A stretch of DNA of 64,000 bases from Erwinia mallotivora (GCF_000590885.1 NZ_JFHN01000069.1:1-64000); one strand, 5' to 3'. Shown: positions 18,394 through 27,353, counted from the first letter of the stretch. The notes: a model not told the origin generated them from the sequence alone. Translations and numbers: made by a program.

Positions 18394-18870
18394 TTCTCCT
18401 TTGCGTCAGGTATATCACGCGATATAAATAATCCGATGTTAAGTTTTTTTATTTCGGCTTTGTGTTTATTAACTTATGTGAGAGTGATCAAAGTGTTGAT
18501 CAGAGGGCGGTATTAAATGTGATCGAAGTCGTCTTTGATATTTTAAATATCAGGAAAGTAAAAAATTATAATCAGCCAGCATGGCTTCTTATTAAGTAAA
18601 AAAGAAAATTTAATAACGGTTACGCATTTTGAGGGCAGTAACAATGCATTCAATGAGTTCTGCCAGTGAAGTCCAGGAAAACGACTGACTTAAATTGGGT
18701 CGACGAAGCGCGTTTTAACATTTCAGTCAATATGCCGTTCAGTAAGGTGCAACTGACCAGATAAATCTGAGCGTAAATAAATTTTCTGTCTGAAAATGCA
18801 ACCTGATAATATCTTGCAGCTGTCGGCTTTGGTTTTGACTGGCCTGATGTCTGATTAAGAATTCGGTATT
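18394..18870 (-). other. Promoter region of the GH67 operon
   Basis: AT-rich DNA upstream of the alpha-glucuronidase. Near the start codon is a palindrome TATATC-ACGC-GATATA (18411-18426); further up are a CRP-like site and the repeated palindrome TGATCA (18485-18490 and 18497-18502, six bases apart). Beyond about 18510 I see no gene, only AT-rich sequence running into the IS630 remnant. Confidence 0.6.
18477..18492. promoter_or_regulatory. CRP-like binding site upstream of the GH67 operon
   Basis: TGTGA-GAGTGA-TCAAA matches the CRP consensus TGTGA-N6-TCACA at nine of ten positions. It lies 84 bases before the first GH67 ATG, a usable activating distance. A second CRP-like site lies upstream of the dehydrogenase, so the whole locus is probably under catabolite control. 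Confidence 0.65.
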
Positions 18871-18990
18871 TTCTGCATGATTTTCTGCGTCTGCCCCCTT
18901 CTGCCATGACGAATCAGTGCTATGATCGGCACCGCGCAGCCCGGTTGACGACCAGGGTTGGTTTGGTGCCTGCTGAGAGCGCGCCATTCG
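18871..18990 (-). mobile_element. Degenerate remnant of an IS630-family element end
   Basis: On the minus strand GTG-CCG-ATC-ATA-GCA starts a frame reading VPIIALIRHGRR, close to the start of the intact IS630 transposase here (MPIIAPIPRGER). The resemblance runs ungapped upstream as well: GTGCTATGATCGGCA is identical at both sites, and the following 60-70 bases match at well over half of positions up to 18990 versus about 58915. The frame is soon broken by stops and shifts. Read as an old, related IS end left beside yihI; only about 100-120 bases survive recognisably. Confidence 0.65.
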
Positions 18991-19087
18991 GACAGCGTTC
19001 CGCTTCCTGGCGTTTAACTATCTGGAAAATTCATTCCATATTGCGCCGCATTTTATAGTGAAGATAAAGAGTCTGAGAGCAGAAATA

Positions 19088-19612
19088 ATGAAGCAACCTG
19101 CACGTGCGCCCCACGGCAAAAAGCCGGCAGCAAAACGTAAAACGCGCGATCAAATTAACAGCGAGGCGCGCGATCGTAAGCGTGAAAAAAAACAGCGCGG
19201 TAACGCTTCCGGCAGCCGTGCGAATCCGGTCACGGCTGAAAACAAGTCTGGCCAGACCGCCAGAGCGAAAGATCCCCGGCATGGCAGTAAAAAGCCTGTT
19301 GCTCTCGGAGCAGACGTCGCCCCGGTAACCAAAGTGGCTAAACCTGCCAAAGCCATGCCTGCCACGGAAAAAGCGCCGCGTCTGACGCCGGAAGAAGAAC
19401 TGGCGAAGCTGGAAAATGATCCACGACTGGATGCGTTACTGGATCGGCTGGAAAGCGGTGAAACGCTGAAATCGGAAGATCAGGCCTGGTTGGATCAAAC
19501 CCTTGATCGTATTGACGTGCTGATGGAACAGCTGGGTATCGCACTGGATGATGACGTTGAGGATGAAGAGGCGGAAGAGGATATGTACCGCCTGCTGAAG
19601 GGCGCTAACTGA
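19088..19612 (+). CDS. yihI: Der GTPase-activating protein YihI
   Basis: A 174-residue protein (E. coli 169) that stimulates the GTPase Der in 50S ribosome assembly. The N-terminal half is very basic and low in complexity ([20 protein letters not shown], then KREKKQRG); the C-terminal half is acidic ([20 protein letters not shown]). The ATG at 19088 gives the family start; the frame is open further back to 19058 but those ten residues lack similarity. The E. coli order csrC-yihI-hemN is kept here except for the xylan locus inserted upstream. Confidence 0.93.
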   Translation: MKQPARAPHGKKPAAKRKTRDQINSEARDRKREKKQRGNASGSRANPVTAENKSGQTARAKDPRHGSKKPVALGADVAPVTKVAKPAKAMPATEKAPRLTPEEELAKLENDPRLDALLDRLESGETLKSEDQAWLDQTLDRIDVLMEQLGIALDDDVEDEEAEEDMYRLLKGAN

Positions 19613-19678
19613 GTCTGACGGCAACAAAAATGATCGGGGTGCCATTATGGCACCTCGTCTGTTGAGGGTTCTCTGCTG

Positions 19679-19879
19679 ATGAATTGGCCTGGATCAATTT
19701 ACCTGCTGATTTTGCTCTGCGGGCTGCTCTGGATGTTGGTTAAGATAAAACGTCTGTCAGGGCTGAAAAAACGCCTGCGCAGAATGGCCGGTCATCCGTC
19801 AGCCAGACCGTCTGCTTTCCGCCGACGGTCGGCATCCAGAACTCTCAGAAGGAGTGAACCTCGTGGTGCAGACGATTGA
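19679..19879 (+). CDS. Small single-pass membrane protein
   Basis: 66 residues with one membrane segment (IYLLILLCGLLWMLVKI, residues 7-23) and a strongly basic, Arg-rich tail. GAGGG lies about nine bases before the ATG. It sits between yihI and hemN and overlaps the proposed hemN start by 17 bases, consistent with translational coupling. In some other gamma-proteobacteria a longer DUF2489 membrane protein occupies this slot, so this may be a shortened relative; I cannot confirm that by eye. It might also be non-coding. Confidence 0.5.
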   Translation: MNWPGSIYLLILLCGLLWMLVKIKRLSGLKKRLRRMAGHPSARPSAFRRRSASRTLRRSEPRGADD

Positions 19880-21230
19880 ATGGGATCAGGCGCTGATTGA
19901 GAAATACAATATCTCTGGTCCCCGTTATACCTCCTATCCTACCGCGCTGGAATTTCACGAAGATTACGATGAGCAGGCATTTTTTCAGGCCAGCCAGCGC
20001 TATCCCAATCGCCCGCTGTCTCTCTATATCCATATCCCGTTCTGCCACCGGCTGTGCTATTTCTGCGGCTGTAACAAGCTGGTGACGCGACAACAACATA
20101 AAGCGGATGACTACCTTGAGGCGCTGGCGGTGGAGATCGTCTCCCGCGCCAGACTGTTTGGCAATCGCACCGTCACGCAGATGCACTGGGGCGGTGGCAC
20201 GCCGACCTGGCTGAATAAATCGCAGATTACCCGGCTGACAACCTTGCTGCGCCAGCATTTTAACTTCAGCAATGATGCTGAAGTATCGATTGAAATTGAT
20301 CCGAGAGAATTAGAACCGGATATGCTGGACCACCTGTGGTCGGTCGGCTTCAATCGCCTCAGCATGGGGGTACAGGACTTTAATAAGGATGTTCAGGAGA
20401 AGGTCAATCGCATTCAGGACGAAGCGGCGATTGTCGGGCTGATTGCGCGGGCCAGGCAACTGGGTTTTGTTTCTGTCAATCTGGACCTGATCTACGGTCT
20501 GCCGATGCAAACGCCGGAGAGCTTTGCGTTCACCCTGAAAAAGGTGATTGCACTGATACCTGACCGTCTCAGCGTCTTTAACTATGCGCATATGCCTCAT
20601 CTGTTCGCTGCCCAGCGAAAAATCAAAGAAGCCGACCTGCCTGATGCCGATCAGAAGCTGACCATTTTGCAACAGTCTGTCACCTCGCTTACCGCGGCGG
20701 GTTATCAGTTTATTGGCATGGATCACTTTGCCCGTCCTGATGATGAACTGGCGATGGCCCAGCGGGAAGGGCGGCTGCACCGTAATTTCCAGGGATATAC
20801 CACGCAGGGCGACAATGACCTTCTCGGCATGGGGGTTTCCGCGATTAGCATGGTGGGAGACAGCTATGCGCAGAATCAGAAGGTGTTAAAAAGCTGGCAC
20901 GCAGCGCTGGAACGGCAGCAGAGCGCATTGTGGCGTGGGCTGCGTCTGACCGATGATGACTGTCTGCGGCGGGAAGTGATCAAAGCGTTGATGTGTAAGT
21001 TCTCACTGAACTTCGCTGATTTTTCTCTCGGTGCACTGCATTTCACTGACTATTTTGCGCAGGATTTACTCCTGTTACGCCCGTTTATAACCGACGGGCT
21101 GGTGGAAATCAGTGAGACAGGTCTGCGTGTAACGACTAAAGGACGGCTGTTGGTCAGGAATATCTGCATGTGTTTTGATATCTATCTGCGGCAAAAAGCG
21201 CCTGTGCAGCAGTTTTCACGGGTGATCTGA
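19863..21230 (+). CDS. hemN: Oxygen-independent coproporphyrinogen III oxidase HemN
   Basis: A 455-residue radical-SAM enzyme (E. coli 457) converting coproporphyrinogen III to protoporphyrinogen IX without oxygen in haem synthesis. The iron-sulfur motif CHRLCYFCGC (CX3CX2CXC) is intact, as are GGGTPTWL, EIDPRE and the HemN C-terminal domain. A GTG start at 19863 is preferred: AAGGAG (19849-19854) lies eight bases before it, while a GTG at 19854 would overlap that site. Cytoplasmic. Directly downstream of yihI and the small membrane protein, probably co-transcribed. Confidence 0.95.
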   Translation: MVQTIEWDQALIEKYNISGPRYTSYPTALEFHEDYDEQAFFQASQRYPNRPLSLYIHIPFCHRLCYFCGCNKLVTRQQHKADDYLEALAVEIVSRARLFGNRTVTQMHWGGGTPTWLNKSQITRLTTLLRQHFNFSNDAEVSIEIDPRELEPDMLDHLWSVGFNRLSMGVQDFNKDVQEKVNRIQDEAAIVGLIARARQLGFVSVNLDLIYGLPMQTPESFAFTLKKVIALIPDRLSVFNYAHMPHLFAAQRKIKEADLPDADQKLTILQQSVTSLTAAGYQFIGMDHFARPDDELAMAQREGRLHRNFQGYTTQGDNDLLGMGVSAISMVGDSYAQNQKVLKSWHAALERQQSALWRGLRLTDDDCLRREVIKALMCKFSLNFADFSLGALHFTDYFAQDLLLLRPFITDGLVEISETGLRVTTKGRLLVRNICMCFDIYLRQKAPVQQFSRVI

Positions 21231-21289
21231 ACCGCCGCCGCAAGCGTCTCATTTCGGGCGGCTTCCGGCGGTAAAACAGCACCCGGCAA

Positions 21290-21306
21290 TGCACCCAAAT
21301 GAAGCA
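21290..21306 (+). promoter_or_regulatory. NtrC-like site upstream of the peptide-binding protein gene
   Basis: TGCACCCAAATGAAGCA matches about 11 of 14 defined positions of the NtrC consensus TGCACCA-N3-TGGTGCA. It lies about 115 bases before the predicted sigma-54 start site, a normal enhancer distance. Confidence 0.4.
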
Positions 21307-21377
21307 GTGAGGCACTAAGCGCGCATTATTCGCCGGTACTCCTTTTCTTATCCCGCATTACGGGCCACTTTTATCTG

Positions 21378-21393
21378 TGGCGCATCATTTGCA
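21378..21393 (+). promoter_or_regulatory. Sigma-54 promoter candidate
   Basis: TGGCGC-ATCAT-TTGCA matches the -24/-12 sigma-54 consensus TGGCAC-N5-TTGCA at all but one position, with exact GG-N10-GC spacing. Transcription would start near 21404, about 50 bases before the peptide-binding protein ATG. Confidence 0.6.
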
Positions 21394-21454
21394 TCTGTTT
21401 TCGTTGGGCACCGCCGTGTGCCCTGAACTCTTCACTTACCTGAAAGGAAAATTC

Positions 21455-23077
21455 ATGAAAACAATGAGTGCGGGAGCATTTTACCGGACCGCTGCCTCTT
21501 TGCTGGTGGCGTTCGGCGTGGGAGCCAGTGCTGCACAGGTGCCAGCCGGGACACAGCTGGCGGCTGCGCAGGAAATCATCAGGGGAAATGGTACTGAGCC
21601 TGCCACGCTGGATGTGCAGCGGGCAGAGAGCAATGAAGCTTTTAACGTTATTAATGACCTGTTTGAAGGGCTGGTCAGCATCGGTGCGGACGGAAAACCC
21701 CGGCCCGGCCTGGCCTCTTCATGGGAAACGCAGGATAACATCACCTGGACCTTTCATCTGCGCCCCGGTCTGACCTGGTCAGATGGCAGTCCACTGACCG
21801 CACAGGACGTGGTGTTCAGCTGGCGCCGTCTGGCCGACCCGAAAACGGCCTCTCCTTACGCCTCCTTCGCTAACTATGCTCACATTAAGAACGCGGTTGA
21901 GGTCACAGGGGGGAAAGTCGCGCCTGATCAACTGGGCATCACCGCCCCGGACGATCACACCGTTAAAGTGACACTTGACCAGCCTGTCTCTTATTTTCTT
22001 CAGTTTGTCGCGCACCCTTCACTGTTTCCGGTCAGCGAGCACAACGTTGAGAAGTTTGGTGACAGCTGGCCGCGTCCCGGCAATATGGTCAGCAGCGGCC
22101 CGTACAAGTTAGATCAGTGGGTGGTGAATGAAAAAATTGTGGTCAGTCGCAATGACCGCTATTGGGACAATGCGCATACGGTGATTAACCGTGCGACTTA
22201 CCTGCCACTCAACGATGGTACAGCGGAACTGAACCGCTATCTGGCGGGTGAAATCAACATCACGGACACCATTACCTCCACTGATTTTCCACGGATGAAA
22301 AAAGAGAAACCGGCGGAGATCCACAGCACCCCGGTACTGAGCGTGTTTTATTACGAATTTAATAACCGGCGCGCGCCGTTCAACGATGTGCGGGTGCGAC
22401 AGGCGCTGGATCTGGCCCTTGATAAGGGAGTCATCGCCAGCAAAGTGATGGGCAAAGGGCAGAAGCCTGCCTGGACGGTTCTGCCACTTTCAATGGGTGG
22501 CATCACCTTAACGCCGCCGGAATGGGCAGGCTGGACGCAGGAAAAAAGAGTTGAAAAGGCGCAGGCCCTGTTGAAGCAGGCGGGCTACTCCTCTTCGCAT
22601 CCGCTGCACTTCCGTCTGCTTTACAATACCTCGGACGATAATCGTCGCCTGGCTATTGCTGCGGCATCAATGTGGAAAAAAACGCTGGGCGCGCAGGTTG
22701 AACTGCAAAACCAGGAGTGGAAAACCATGCTGGATACCATGCACCAGGGGCAGTATGACCTGGTGCGTTACACCTGGATAGGAGACTACGATGAGCCTTC
22801 GACCTTCCTGAATACTTTCCGCAGTGGCGACAGCCAGAACACATCCATGTATGGCAGTGCCGCTTTTGACGCTGCGGTGAAGTCGGCGGGGTTAGCTTCA
22901 ACACCAAAAGAAGCAGGGCAATACTACCAGAAGGCCAGTGATATCATCGCCGGGGATACGCCGGTCATCCCGGTTTTTTACGGGGTACAAAACCGGCTGG
23001 TTAAGCCTGAAGTGGGCGGGTTCGCGCCGTCAACCCTGGGCTTTTACTATCTGAAGGATCTTTATCTGCGTAAGTAA
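21455..23077 (+). CDS. Oligopeptide ABC transporter substrate-binding protein (OppA/MppA type)
   Basis: A 540-residue periplasmic binding protein (SBP_bac_5 family) with a signal peptide (MKTMSAGAFYRTAASLLVAF, cleaved near GASAAQ). Family motifs include NGTEPATLDVQRAES, NVINDLFEGLV, TWSDGSPLTAQDVVFSWRRL, and the C-terminal VIPVFYGVQNRLVKP. The ATG at 21455 is preceded by AAAGGAAA; an in-frame ATG at 21377 lies inside the promoter-like region. No permease or ATPase genes adjoin it, so like MppA it probably docks to OppBCDF encoded elsewhere. The predicted sigma-54 promoter and NtrC-like site suggest nitrogen control. Confidence 0.9.
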   Translation: MKTMSAGAFYRTAASLLVAFGVGASAAQVPAGTQLAAAQEIIRGNGTEPATLDVQRAESNEAFNVINDLFEGLVSIGADGKPRPGLASSWETQDNITWTFHLRPGLTWSDGSPLTAQDVVFSWRRLADPKTASPYASFANYAHIKNAVEVTGGKVAPDQLGITAPDDHTVKVTLDQPVSYFLQFVAHPSLFPVSEHNVEKFGDSWPRPGNMVSSGPYKLDQWVVNEKIVVSRNDRYWDNAHTVINRATYLPLNDGTAELNRYLAGEINITDTITSTDFPRMKKEKPAEIHSTPVLSVFYYEFNNRRAPFNDVRVRQALDLALDKGVIASKVMGKGQKPAWTVLPLSMGGITLTPPEWAGWTQEKRVEKAQALLKQAGYSSSHPLHFRLLYNTSDDNRRLAIAAASMWKKTLGAQVELQNQEWKTMLDTMHQGQYDLVRYTWIGDYDEPSTFLNTFRSGDSQNTSMYGSAAFDAAVKSAGLASTPKEAGQYYQKASDIIAGDTPVIPVFYGVQNRLVKPEVGGFAPSTLGFYYLKDLYLRK

Positions 23078-23106
23078 GTCGTAGCAGTATCTTTGCAGGC
23101 AGGGTG

Positions 23107-23160
23107 CCGGCATGACAAAGGAAGGCGACAGCAGCGAGCCTTTTCATGCCGGGCTTTTTC
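23107..23160 (+). terminator. Terminator between convergent binding-protein and TetR genes
   Basis: CCGGCATGA (23107-23115) pairs with TCATGCCGG (23144-23152), with inner pairing of AAGG and CCTT, followed by GCTTTTTCC. It can end transcription of the peptide-binding protein gene. Confidence 0.75.
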
Positions 23161-23179
23161 CACCCGTATCGCCAGATTG

Positions 23180-23833
23180 TTAACATGCGTCTTCGGGTGA
23201 TGAAAGGCCCATCATTTTCATGAAATTACGGGCGGCAGTCCTTGTGCGATTTGCCCGGTCGGGCCGATTTGCATCACTGATTTCCAGCAGTATGTTGATA
23301 AAATCTGTCCCCATCAAATCGTCAAGAAAACGCGATACGGCAAGTCTGGTCTGTTCAGGCTCTTTACCGGCAAATTCAGGATGCAACGGCAGCAACGCCT
23401 CAAGATTAAGCTGCCAGCTGTGGACGAATCCCTCATAGGCTGCGCTGGCGAGTTGAGGAAAGCGGCGCGTTTCAACCATCACGGTGCGCAGAATAGCGAC
23501 GGTGTCGGGATGGGTAATCTTCTCCTGAAAGAGCGCGCCTGTTTCCTGCATAACCTGTTGCAGGGGCTTCTCCTGTATGGCCTGCTGGTACTGACCTCTC
23601 TTCTCTTCTGAGTAATCACAGGCACTCAAAATCACCGCATTAAACAATGCTTCTTTGCTGATGGCGTGGCGATACAGCGTCATAATCGAGACGTTTGCTA
23701 AAGCGGCAATCTCTTCCATGCTGGAAGCTTCATACCCAACCCGAAGAAAAACGTCTTTTGCTGCGCTGATAATTGCAGCGCGCTTGCGTGCCATCAGTTT
23801 TGCCTTGGGATGATCGTCTGGCCACTCTTTCAT
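23180..23833 (-). CDS. TetR/AcrR-family transcriptional regulator
   Basis: 217 residues. The N-terminal helix-turn-helix (about residues 18-64: IISAAKDVFLRVGYEASSME, IAALANVSIMTLYRHAISKE) is typical of TetR regulators; the C-terminal part matches the AefR-like ligand-binding domain type. It diverges from a DoxX-family membrane protein gene, and two identical-format palindromes lie between them, so it probably represses both itself and that gene. The ligand is unknown. Confidence 0.88.
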   Translation of the reverse strand: MKEWPDDHPKAKLMARKRAAIISAAKDVFLRVGYEASSMEEIAALANVSIMTLYRHAISKEALFNAVILSACDYSEEKRGQYQQAIQEKPLQQVMQETGALFQEKITHPDTVAILRTVMVETRRFPQLASAAYEGFVHSWQLNLEALLPLHPEFAGKEPEQTRLAVSRFLDDLMGTDFINILLEISDANRPDRANRTRTAARNFMKMMGLSSPEDAC

Positions 23834-23854
23834 TACGAAATTCCTCGCCTTTTA

Positions 23855-23874
23855 ACGATAATATAGTCTATCGT
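23855..23874. promoter_or_regulatory. TetR operator 1
   Basis: ACGATA-N8-TATCGT (6-bp perfect arms) just upstream of the TetR start, repeated in the same format 30 bases further on. Confidence 0.75.
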
Positions 23875-23884
23875 ATCTCTTGTT

Positions 23885-23904
23885 ACGATATGGTTGATTA
23901 TCGT
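23885..23904. promoter_or_regulatory. TetR operator 2
   Basis: A second ACGATA-N8-TATCGT. The centre-to-centre distance of 30 bases from operator 1 is about three helical turns, so two dimers could bind on the same face of the DNA. Confidence 0.75.
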
Positions 23905-24021
23905 ATTGTATCTTTTCAGGATGGTCTGCACCACCTGATGTCATTCACCGGTTCCCCGCAGCCCTGCGTCACGATAATGACCGGGTGTTGCACCTCCGAA
24001 CTCTTTACAGGAAACAGTGCC

Positions 24022-24447
24022 ATGATCCACGAACAGATAAATGCCACAGAAAAACAACCTCATAAGTTAATGAATATGTTGCTGTGGGGCGTTCAGCTGT
24101 TGATCTTTATTGCCTTTGTTATTTTCGGTGGCATGAAAATGCTGATGCCTGTTAGTCAGTTGGCCGCTATGTGGGTATGGCCGGGTCAGGTGCCGGTACA
24201 TTTTCTGCGGGGGATGGGGCTGATTGATGCGCTTGGCGGAGCAGGGATTCTGCTGCCTGCTTTGTTGAAAATAAAACCGCAGCTGTCAGTATGGGCTGCA
24301 TCTGGCTGCACCTTACTGCAAATTTGTGCCATTACCTTTCATATCTCACGCGGTGAGGCCGCCGTCACGCCGCTTAATTTTATCCTGCTGGCCTTGTGCG
24401 GTTTTATCTTGTGGGGGCGTCTACGGGTAGTCCCGTTTAGCAGATAA
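24022..24447 (+). CDS. DoxX-like family inner membrane protein
   Basis: 141 residues with four predicted membrane segments (MLLWGVQLLIFIAFVIFGGM, VHFLRGMGLIDALGGAGILL, WAASGCTLLQICAITFHI, LNFILLALCGFILW). It belongs by pattern to the DoxX-like membrane proteins of unknown substrate, often linked to oxidative or small-molecule stress. The ATG at 24022 has AGGAA about eight bases upstream; the frame is open back to 23773 but this would run through the operators. Divergent from the TetR gene that probably controls it. Confidence 0.8.
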   Translation: MIHEQINATEKQPHKLMNMLLWGVQLLIFIAFVIFGGMKMLMPVSQLAAMWVWPGQVPVHFLRGMGLIDALGGAGILLPALLKIKPQLSVWAASGCTLLQICAITFHISRGEAAVTPLNFILLALCGFILWGRLRVVPFSR

Positions 24448-24530
24448 AAGTTGCTGTTGATAATGGGAAAGGGAGTGCGAATTATCGCCACCGGCAATCT
24501 TTCTGCATCCCGGCAGAGGTGCAATAAGCG

Positions 24531-24557
24531 TAAGGCCGGATATCACCGGCCTTATTT
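24531..24557. terminator. Hairpin between DoxX and yshB genes
   Basis: TAAGGCCGG, loop ATATCA, CCGGCCTTA: a perfect 9-bp stem. On the plus strand it is followed by a short T-rich stretch, and on the minus strand it begins next to the yshB stop, so it may stop transcription from both sides. Confidence 0.7.
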
Positions 24558-24670
24558 CAACTGAACAGATTCATCATCAGGGCGCACATCACTGCTGCGA
24601 TGGCGGTCTGTGGAGAATGTGCCCACGCCTGCGCTGTTTGCGTGATGAAATGAATGACAGATTCCAGCAT
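24557..24670 (-). CDS. yshB: YshB family small membrane protein
   Basis: A 37-residue protein: it starts MLESVIHFITQTAQ and ends AAVMCALMMNLFS, closely resembling E. coli YshB (36 residues, MLESIINLVSS... CAAMIGLFS). The Shine-Dalgarno GGGAGGAA stands four bases before the ATG on the minus strand. One hydrophobic C-terminal segment suggests membrane association. In Salmonella YshB has been linked to intracellular behaviour; its molecular function is unknown. It lies between hemN and glnG as in E. coli. Confidence 0.88.
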   Translation of the reverse strand: MLESVIHFITQTAQAWAHSPQTAIAAVMCALMMNLFS

Positions 24671-24780
24671 AGTATTCCTCCCGGTAGCCGCTCAGAATGA
24701 TACTGATTAGCACCGACGTGTAAAGCCGCTGAAGGTATAAAAAAAAAGCAATGTGCCATATTTTTACACCTTCTGCTGGC

Positions 24781-26190
24781 TTACTCCATCCCCAGCTCTT
24801 TCAGTTTGCGGGTCAGGGTATTGCGTCCCCAGCCCAGCAGTCGGGCGGCTTCCTGTTTGTGTCCCTGAGTGTGGCGCAAGGCTGTGGTCAGCAAGGTTCG
24901 TTCCATTTCAGGCTGTGCTTCGGAAAGCAGATTTTGATGACCCGAACGCAATGCACGATCAGCCCACTGAGCCAGCAGCGTTGCCCAGCTGTCAGGTAAA
25001 GACTGCACCGGCGTGTCTGCCGTTGTCGTCTCAAAAAGTTCGCCTGGCAGATCCTGGATCAGCACTTCCTGACCCGCCGCCATTACGGTCAGCCAGCGGC
25101 AGGTATTTTCCAGCTGACGCACGTTACCAGACCAGTGCAGACGGGTAAGCGCCGTTTCCGTTTCCGGATGCAGGACTTTTGCTTCAACGCCCAGTTCACG
25201 TGCCGCAATCTGTAAAAAATAGCGCGCCAGCCGTGGAATATCCTCCCGCCGTTCACGTAGCGGCGGCAGATGTACGCGGATCACATTCAGTCGATGAAAC
25301 AGATCCTCACGGAACTTACCTTCCTGCACGCGCAGTTCCAGATTCTGGTGGGTGGCCGCGATAATGCGCACATCCACTTTGACGGGCGCATAGCCTCCAA
25401 CGCGATAGAACTGACCATCAGCCAGCACGCGCAGTAAACGGGTCTGCACATCCAGTGGCATATCGCCGATTTCGTCCAGGAAGAGGGTGCCGCCATCCGC
25501 CTGTTCAAAACGTCCCTGACGGATCTGATTTGCCCCGGTAAATGCCCCTTTCTCATGACCAAAGAGCTCTGACTCAATCAGATCCTTGGGGATAGCGGCC
25601 ATGTTCAGGGCGATAAATGGCGCTTTAGCCCGCGGGCTGTGACGGTGCAGGGCGTGGGCGACCAGCTCTTTACCCGTACCTGATTCACCATTGATCAGCA
25701 CGCTGATAGAAGAACGGGAAAGACGGCCAATGATGCGGAAGACATCCTGCATCGCCGGGGCCTCACCGATGATGTCGGTGGTCGGGCCGCTGACCGGCTG
25801 ATTACGTGGCTGTTGCTGTTCCTGATAGTGGCTGATGGCACGCTCTACCAGCGCGACGGCCTCATCAATATCAAAAGGTTTGGGCAGATAATCAAAAGCA
25901 CCCTGCTGATAGGCGCTTACCGCCGCATCAAGATCGGAATGTGCCGTCATAATAATCACCGGCAACATGGGATGGCGTTGTTTAATCTGTTTGAGTAGCG
26001 CCAGCCCATCCATTCCAGGCATACGAATATCTGAAAGTAAAACGTCTGGGGTTTTGGTAGACAGGGCGTCCAGCACCTCGTTACCGCTGTCAAAAGTGGC
26101 ACAGCTTAAACCGGCTCCAGTGAGCGCGCGTTCAAGCACCCAGCGGATGGAGCTATCGTCATCGACGATCCAAACTATCCCTCGTTGCAT
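24781..26190 (-). CDS. glnG: Nitrogen regulation response regulator NtrC (GlnG)
   Basis: 469 residues, the E. coli length. The receiver domain has the phospho-acceptor Asp54 in [12 protein letters not shown]. The AAA+ sigma-54-activation domain shows GESGTGKE (Walker A) and the sigma-54-contacting GAFTGA loop. A Fis-type helix-turn-helix ends the protein ([19 protein letters not shown]). Phosphorylated by GlnL under nitrogen limitation, it activates glnA and other sigma-54 promoters. It lies 7 bases after glnL in the glnALG operon. Confidence 0.98.
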   Translation of the reverse strand: MQRGIVWIVDDDSSIRWVLERALTGAGLSCATFDSGNEVLDALSTKTPDVLLSDIRMPGMDGLALLKQIKQRHPMLPVIIMTAHSDLDAAVSAYQQGAFDYLPKPFDIDEAVALVERAISHYQEQQQPRNQPVSGPTTDIIGEAPAMQDVFRIIGRLSRSSISVLINGESGTGKELVAHALHRHSPRAKAPFIALNMAAIPKDLIESELFGHEKGAFTGANQIRQGRFEQADGGTLFLDEIGDMPLDVQTRLLRVLADGQFYRVGGYAPVKVDVRIIAATHQNLELRVQEGKFREDLFHRLNVIRVHLPPLRERREDIPRLARYFLQIAARELGVEAKVLHPETETALTRLHWSGNVRQLENTCRWLTVMAAGQEVLIQDLPGELFETTTADTPVQSLPDSWATLLAQWADRALRSGHQNLLSEAQPEMERTLLTTALRHTQGHKQEAARLLGWGRNTLTRKLKELGME

Positions 26191-26197
26191 AGAAACC

Positions 26198-27247
26198 TCA
26201 CTGGCGAATAGGCAAATAAACTGAAAATTCTGTGTGGCCAGGCCAACTACTGAACTCTATTTTTCCTGAGTGCTGATCGATCAGACTGCGGGCGATAGAC
26301 AGGCCTAAACCGGTCCCCCCTTCACGACCACTCACCATGGGATAAAACAGGGTGTCCTGTAGCTGAGCCGGAATGCCGGGGCCATCATCCTCAACATCAA
26401 TGCGCGCCACCAGGCGATAACGCACGCCGTGCAGCGTCAGCTGAAATGCCGTGCGGGTACGAAGCGTGATTGTGCCACCTTCTTCCCCCAACGCCTGAAG
26501 CGCATTACGGACAACATTCAGTAACACCTGTTCGATCTGATCCGGATCGTGCGGTAACTCTGGCAGGCTGGGATCGTAATCCCGTACCAGCGTCACATTG
26601 TCGGGCAGTTCCATCGATACCAGGTTAACCACACGCTCAGCGACCTGATGAATACTTTGTGTGACATGCATACCGGGCTGCTGAGGGCCAAGTAGCCTGT
26701 CCACCAGATTGCGCAGGCGGTCAGCCTGTTCAATAATCACCCTGGTGTACTCGGTCAGAGAGGGGTCGGGGAGCGCTTTTGCCAGCAACTGAGCGGCGCC
26801 CCGCAATCCTCCCAACGGATTTTTTATTTCATGAGCCAGACCCCGAACCAAATCGCGGGCTGCTACCTGCTGGGCATGTTGAATCTGTTCCTGACTGAGA
26901 CGACGCTGATTGTCCATCGGCGCCATTTCCAGCAGTATTAAACCATCAGGCAGACGTTGCGCGGTCAGTGACATAATATGTGCGCGGCTGTCCACCACCA
27001 GGGTGACTTCACTATCGGTAAAGCCCTGACCAGCACTCAGACTCTCGCGCATGACGTCAATATTTAACGAAAAATATCCCATCAGCTCCGGCAAAGGCGT
27101 ACCGAAAAGCTTGCGTGAGCTTTGAGCCAACAGCTGTTGTGCAGCAGGATTGGCGTAATGCACCACCAGTTCGCTGTCGACCAGCAAAATACTGTTAATC
27201 AGAGAGTTGAGAATCTGCCCAGCATCGGGCAGCGTGCCAGTTGCCAT
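26198..27247 (-). CDS. glnL: Nitrogen regulation sensor histidine kinase NtrB (GlnL)
   Basis: 349 residues (E. coli 349). An N-terminal PAS domain is followed by the H-box [12 protein letters not shown] with phospho-acceptor His139 and the ATP-binding N and G boxes ([27 protein letters not shown]). No membrane segments are visible. It phosphorylates NtrC when nitrogen is short and, with PII bound, dephosphorylates it. A separate NtrC-type operator and the glnA terminator precede it, so it can be read both from glnA and from its own promoter. Confidence 0.98.
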   Translation of the reverse strand: MATGTLPDAGQILNSLINSILLVDSELVVHYANPAAQQLLAQSSRKLFGTPLPELMGYFSLNIDVMRESLSAGQGFTDSEVTLVVDSRAHIMSLTAQRLPDGLILLEMAPMDNQRRLSQEQIQHAQQVAARDLVRGLAHEIKNPLGGLRGAAQLLAKALPDPSLTEYTRVIIEQADRLRNLVDRLLGPQQPGMHVTQSIHQVAERVVNLVSMELPDNVTLVRDYDPSLPELPHDPDQIEQVLLNVVRNALQALGEEGGTITLRTRTAFQLTLHGVRYRLVARIDVEDDGPGIPAQLQDTLFYPMVSGREGGTGLGLSIARSLIDQHSGKIEFSSWPGHTEFSVYLPIRQ

Positions 27248-27259
27248 ACAGTCTTCCCC

Positions 27260-27276
27260 TGCACCTTTTTAGTGCA
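27260..27276. promoter_or_regulatory. NtrC operator at the glnL promoter
   Basis: TGCACCTTTTTAGTGCA, a 17-bp site matching both outer arms of the NtrC consensus, lies 13 bases from the glnL start. In E. coli NtrC represses the weak glnL promoter from such a site. Confidence 0.8.
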
Positions 27277-27327
27277 TTATAGCCTTTTAACCCAGATATC
27301 GTCGTCCCTGACGATGAATTCGCGGTG

Positions 27328-27353
27328 AAAAAAGCCCATCCGGAGATGGGCTG
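27328..27353 (-). terminator. Terminator between glnA and glnL
   Basis: On the minus strand AGCCCATC, loop TCCG, GATGGGCT is followed by six T residues. It attenuates read-through from glnA into glnLG. In E. coli the glnA 3' region ending at such a terminator yields the small RNA GlnZ; whether this happens here cannot be seen. Confidence 0.88.
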
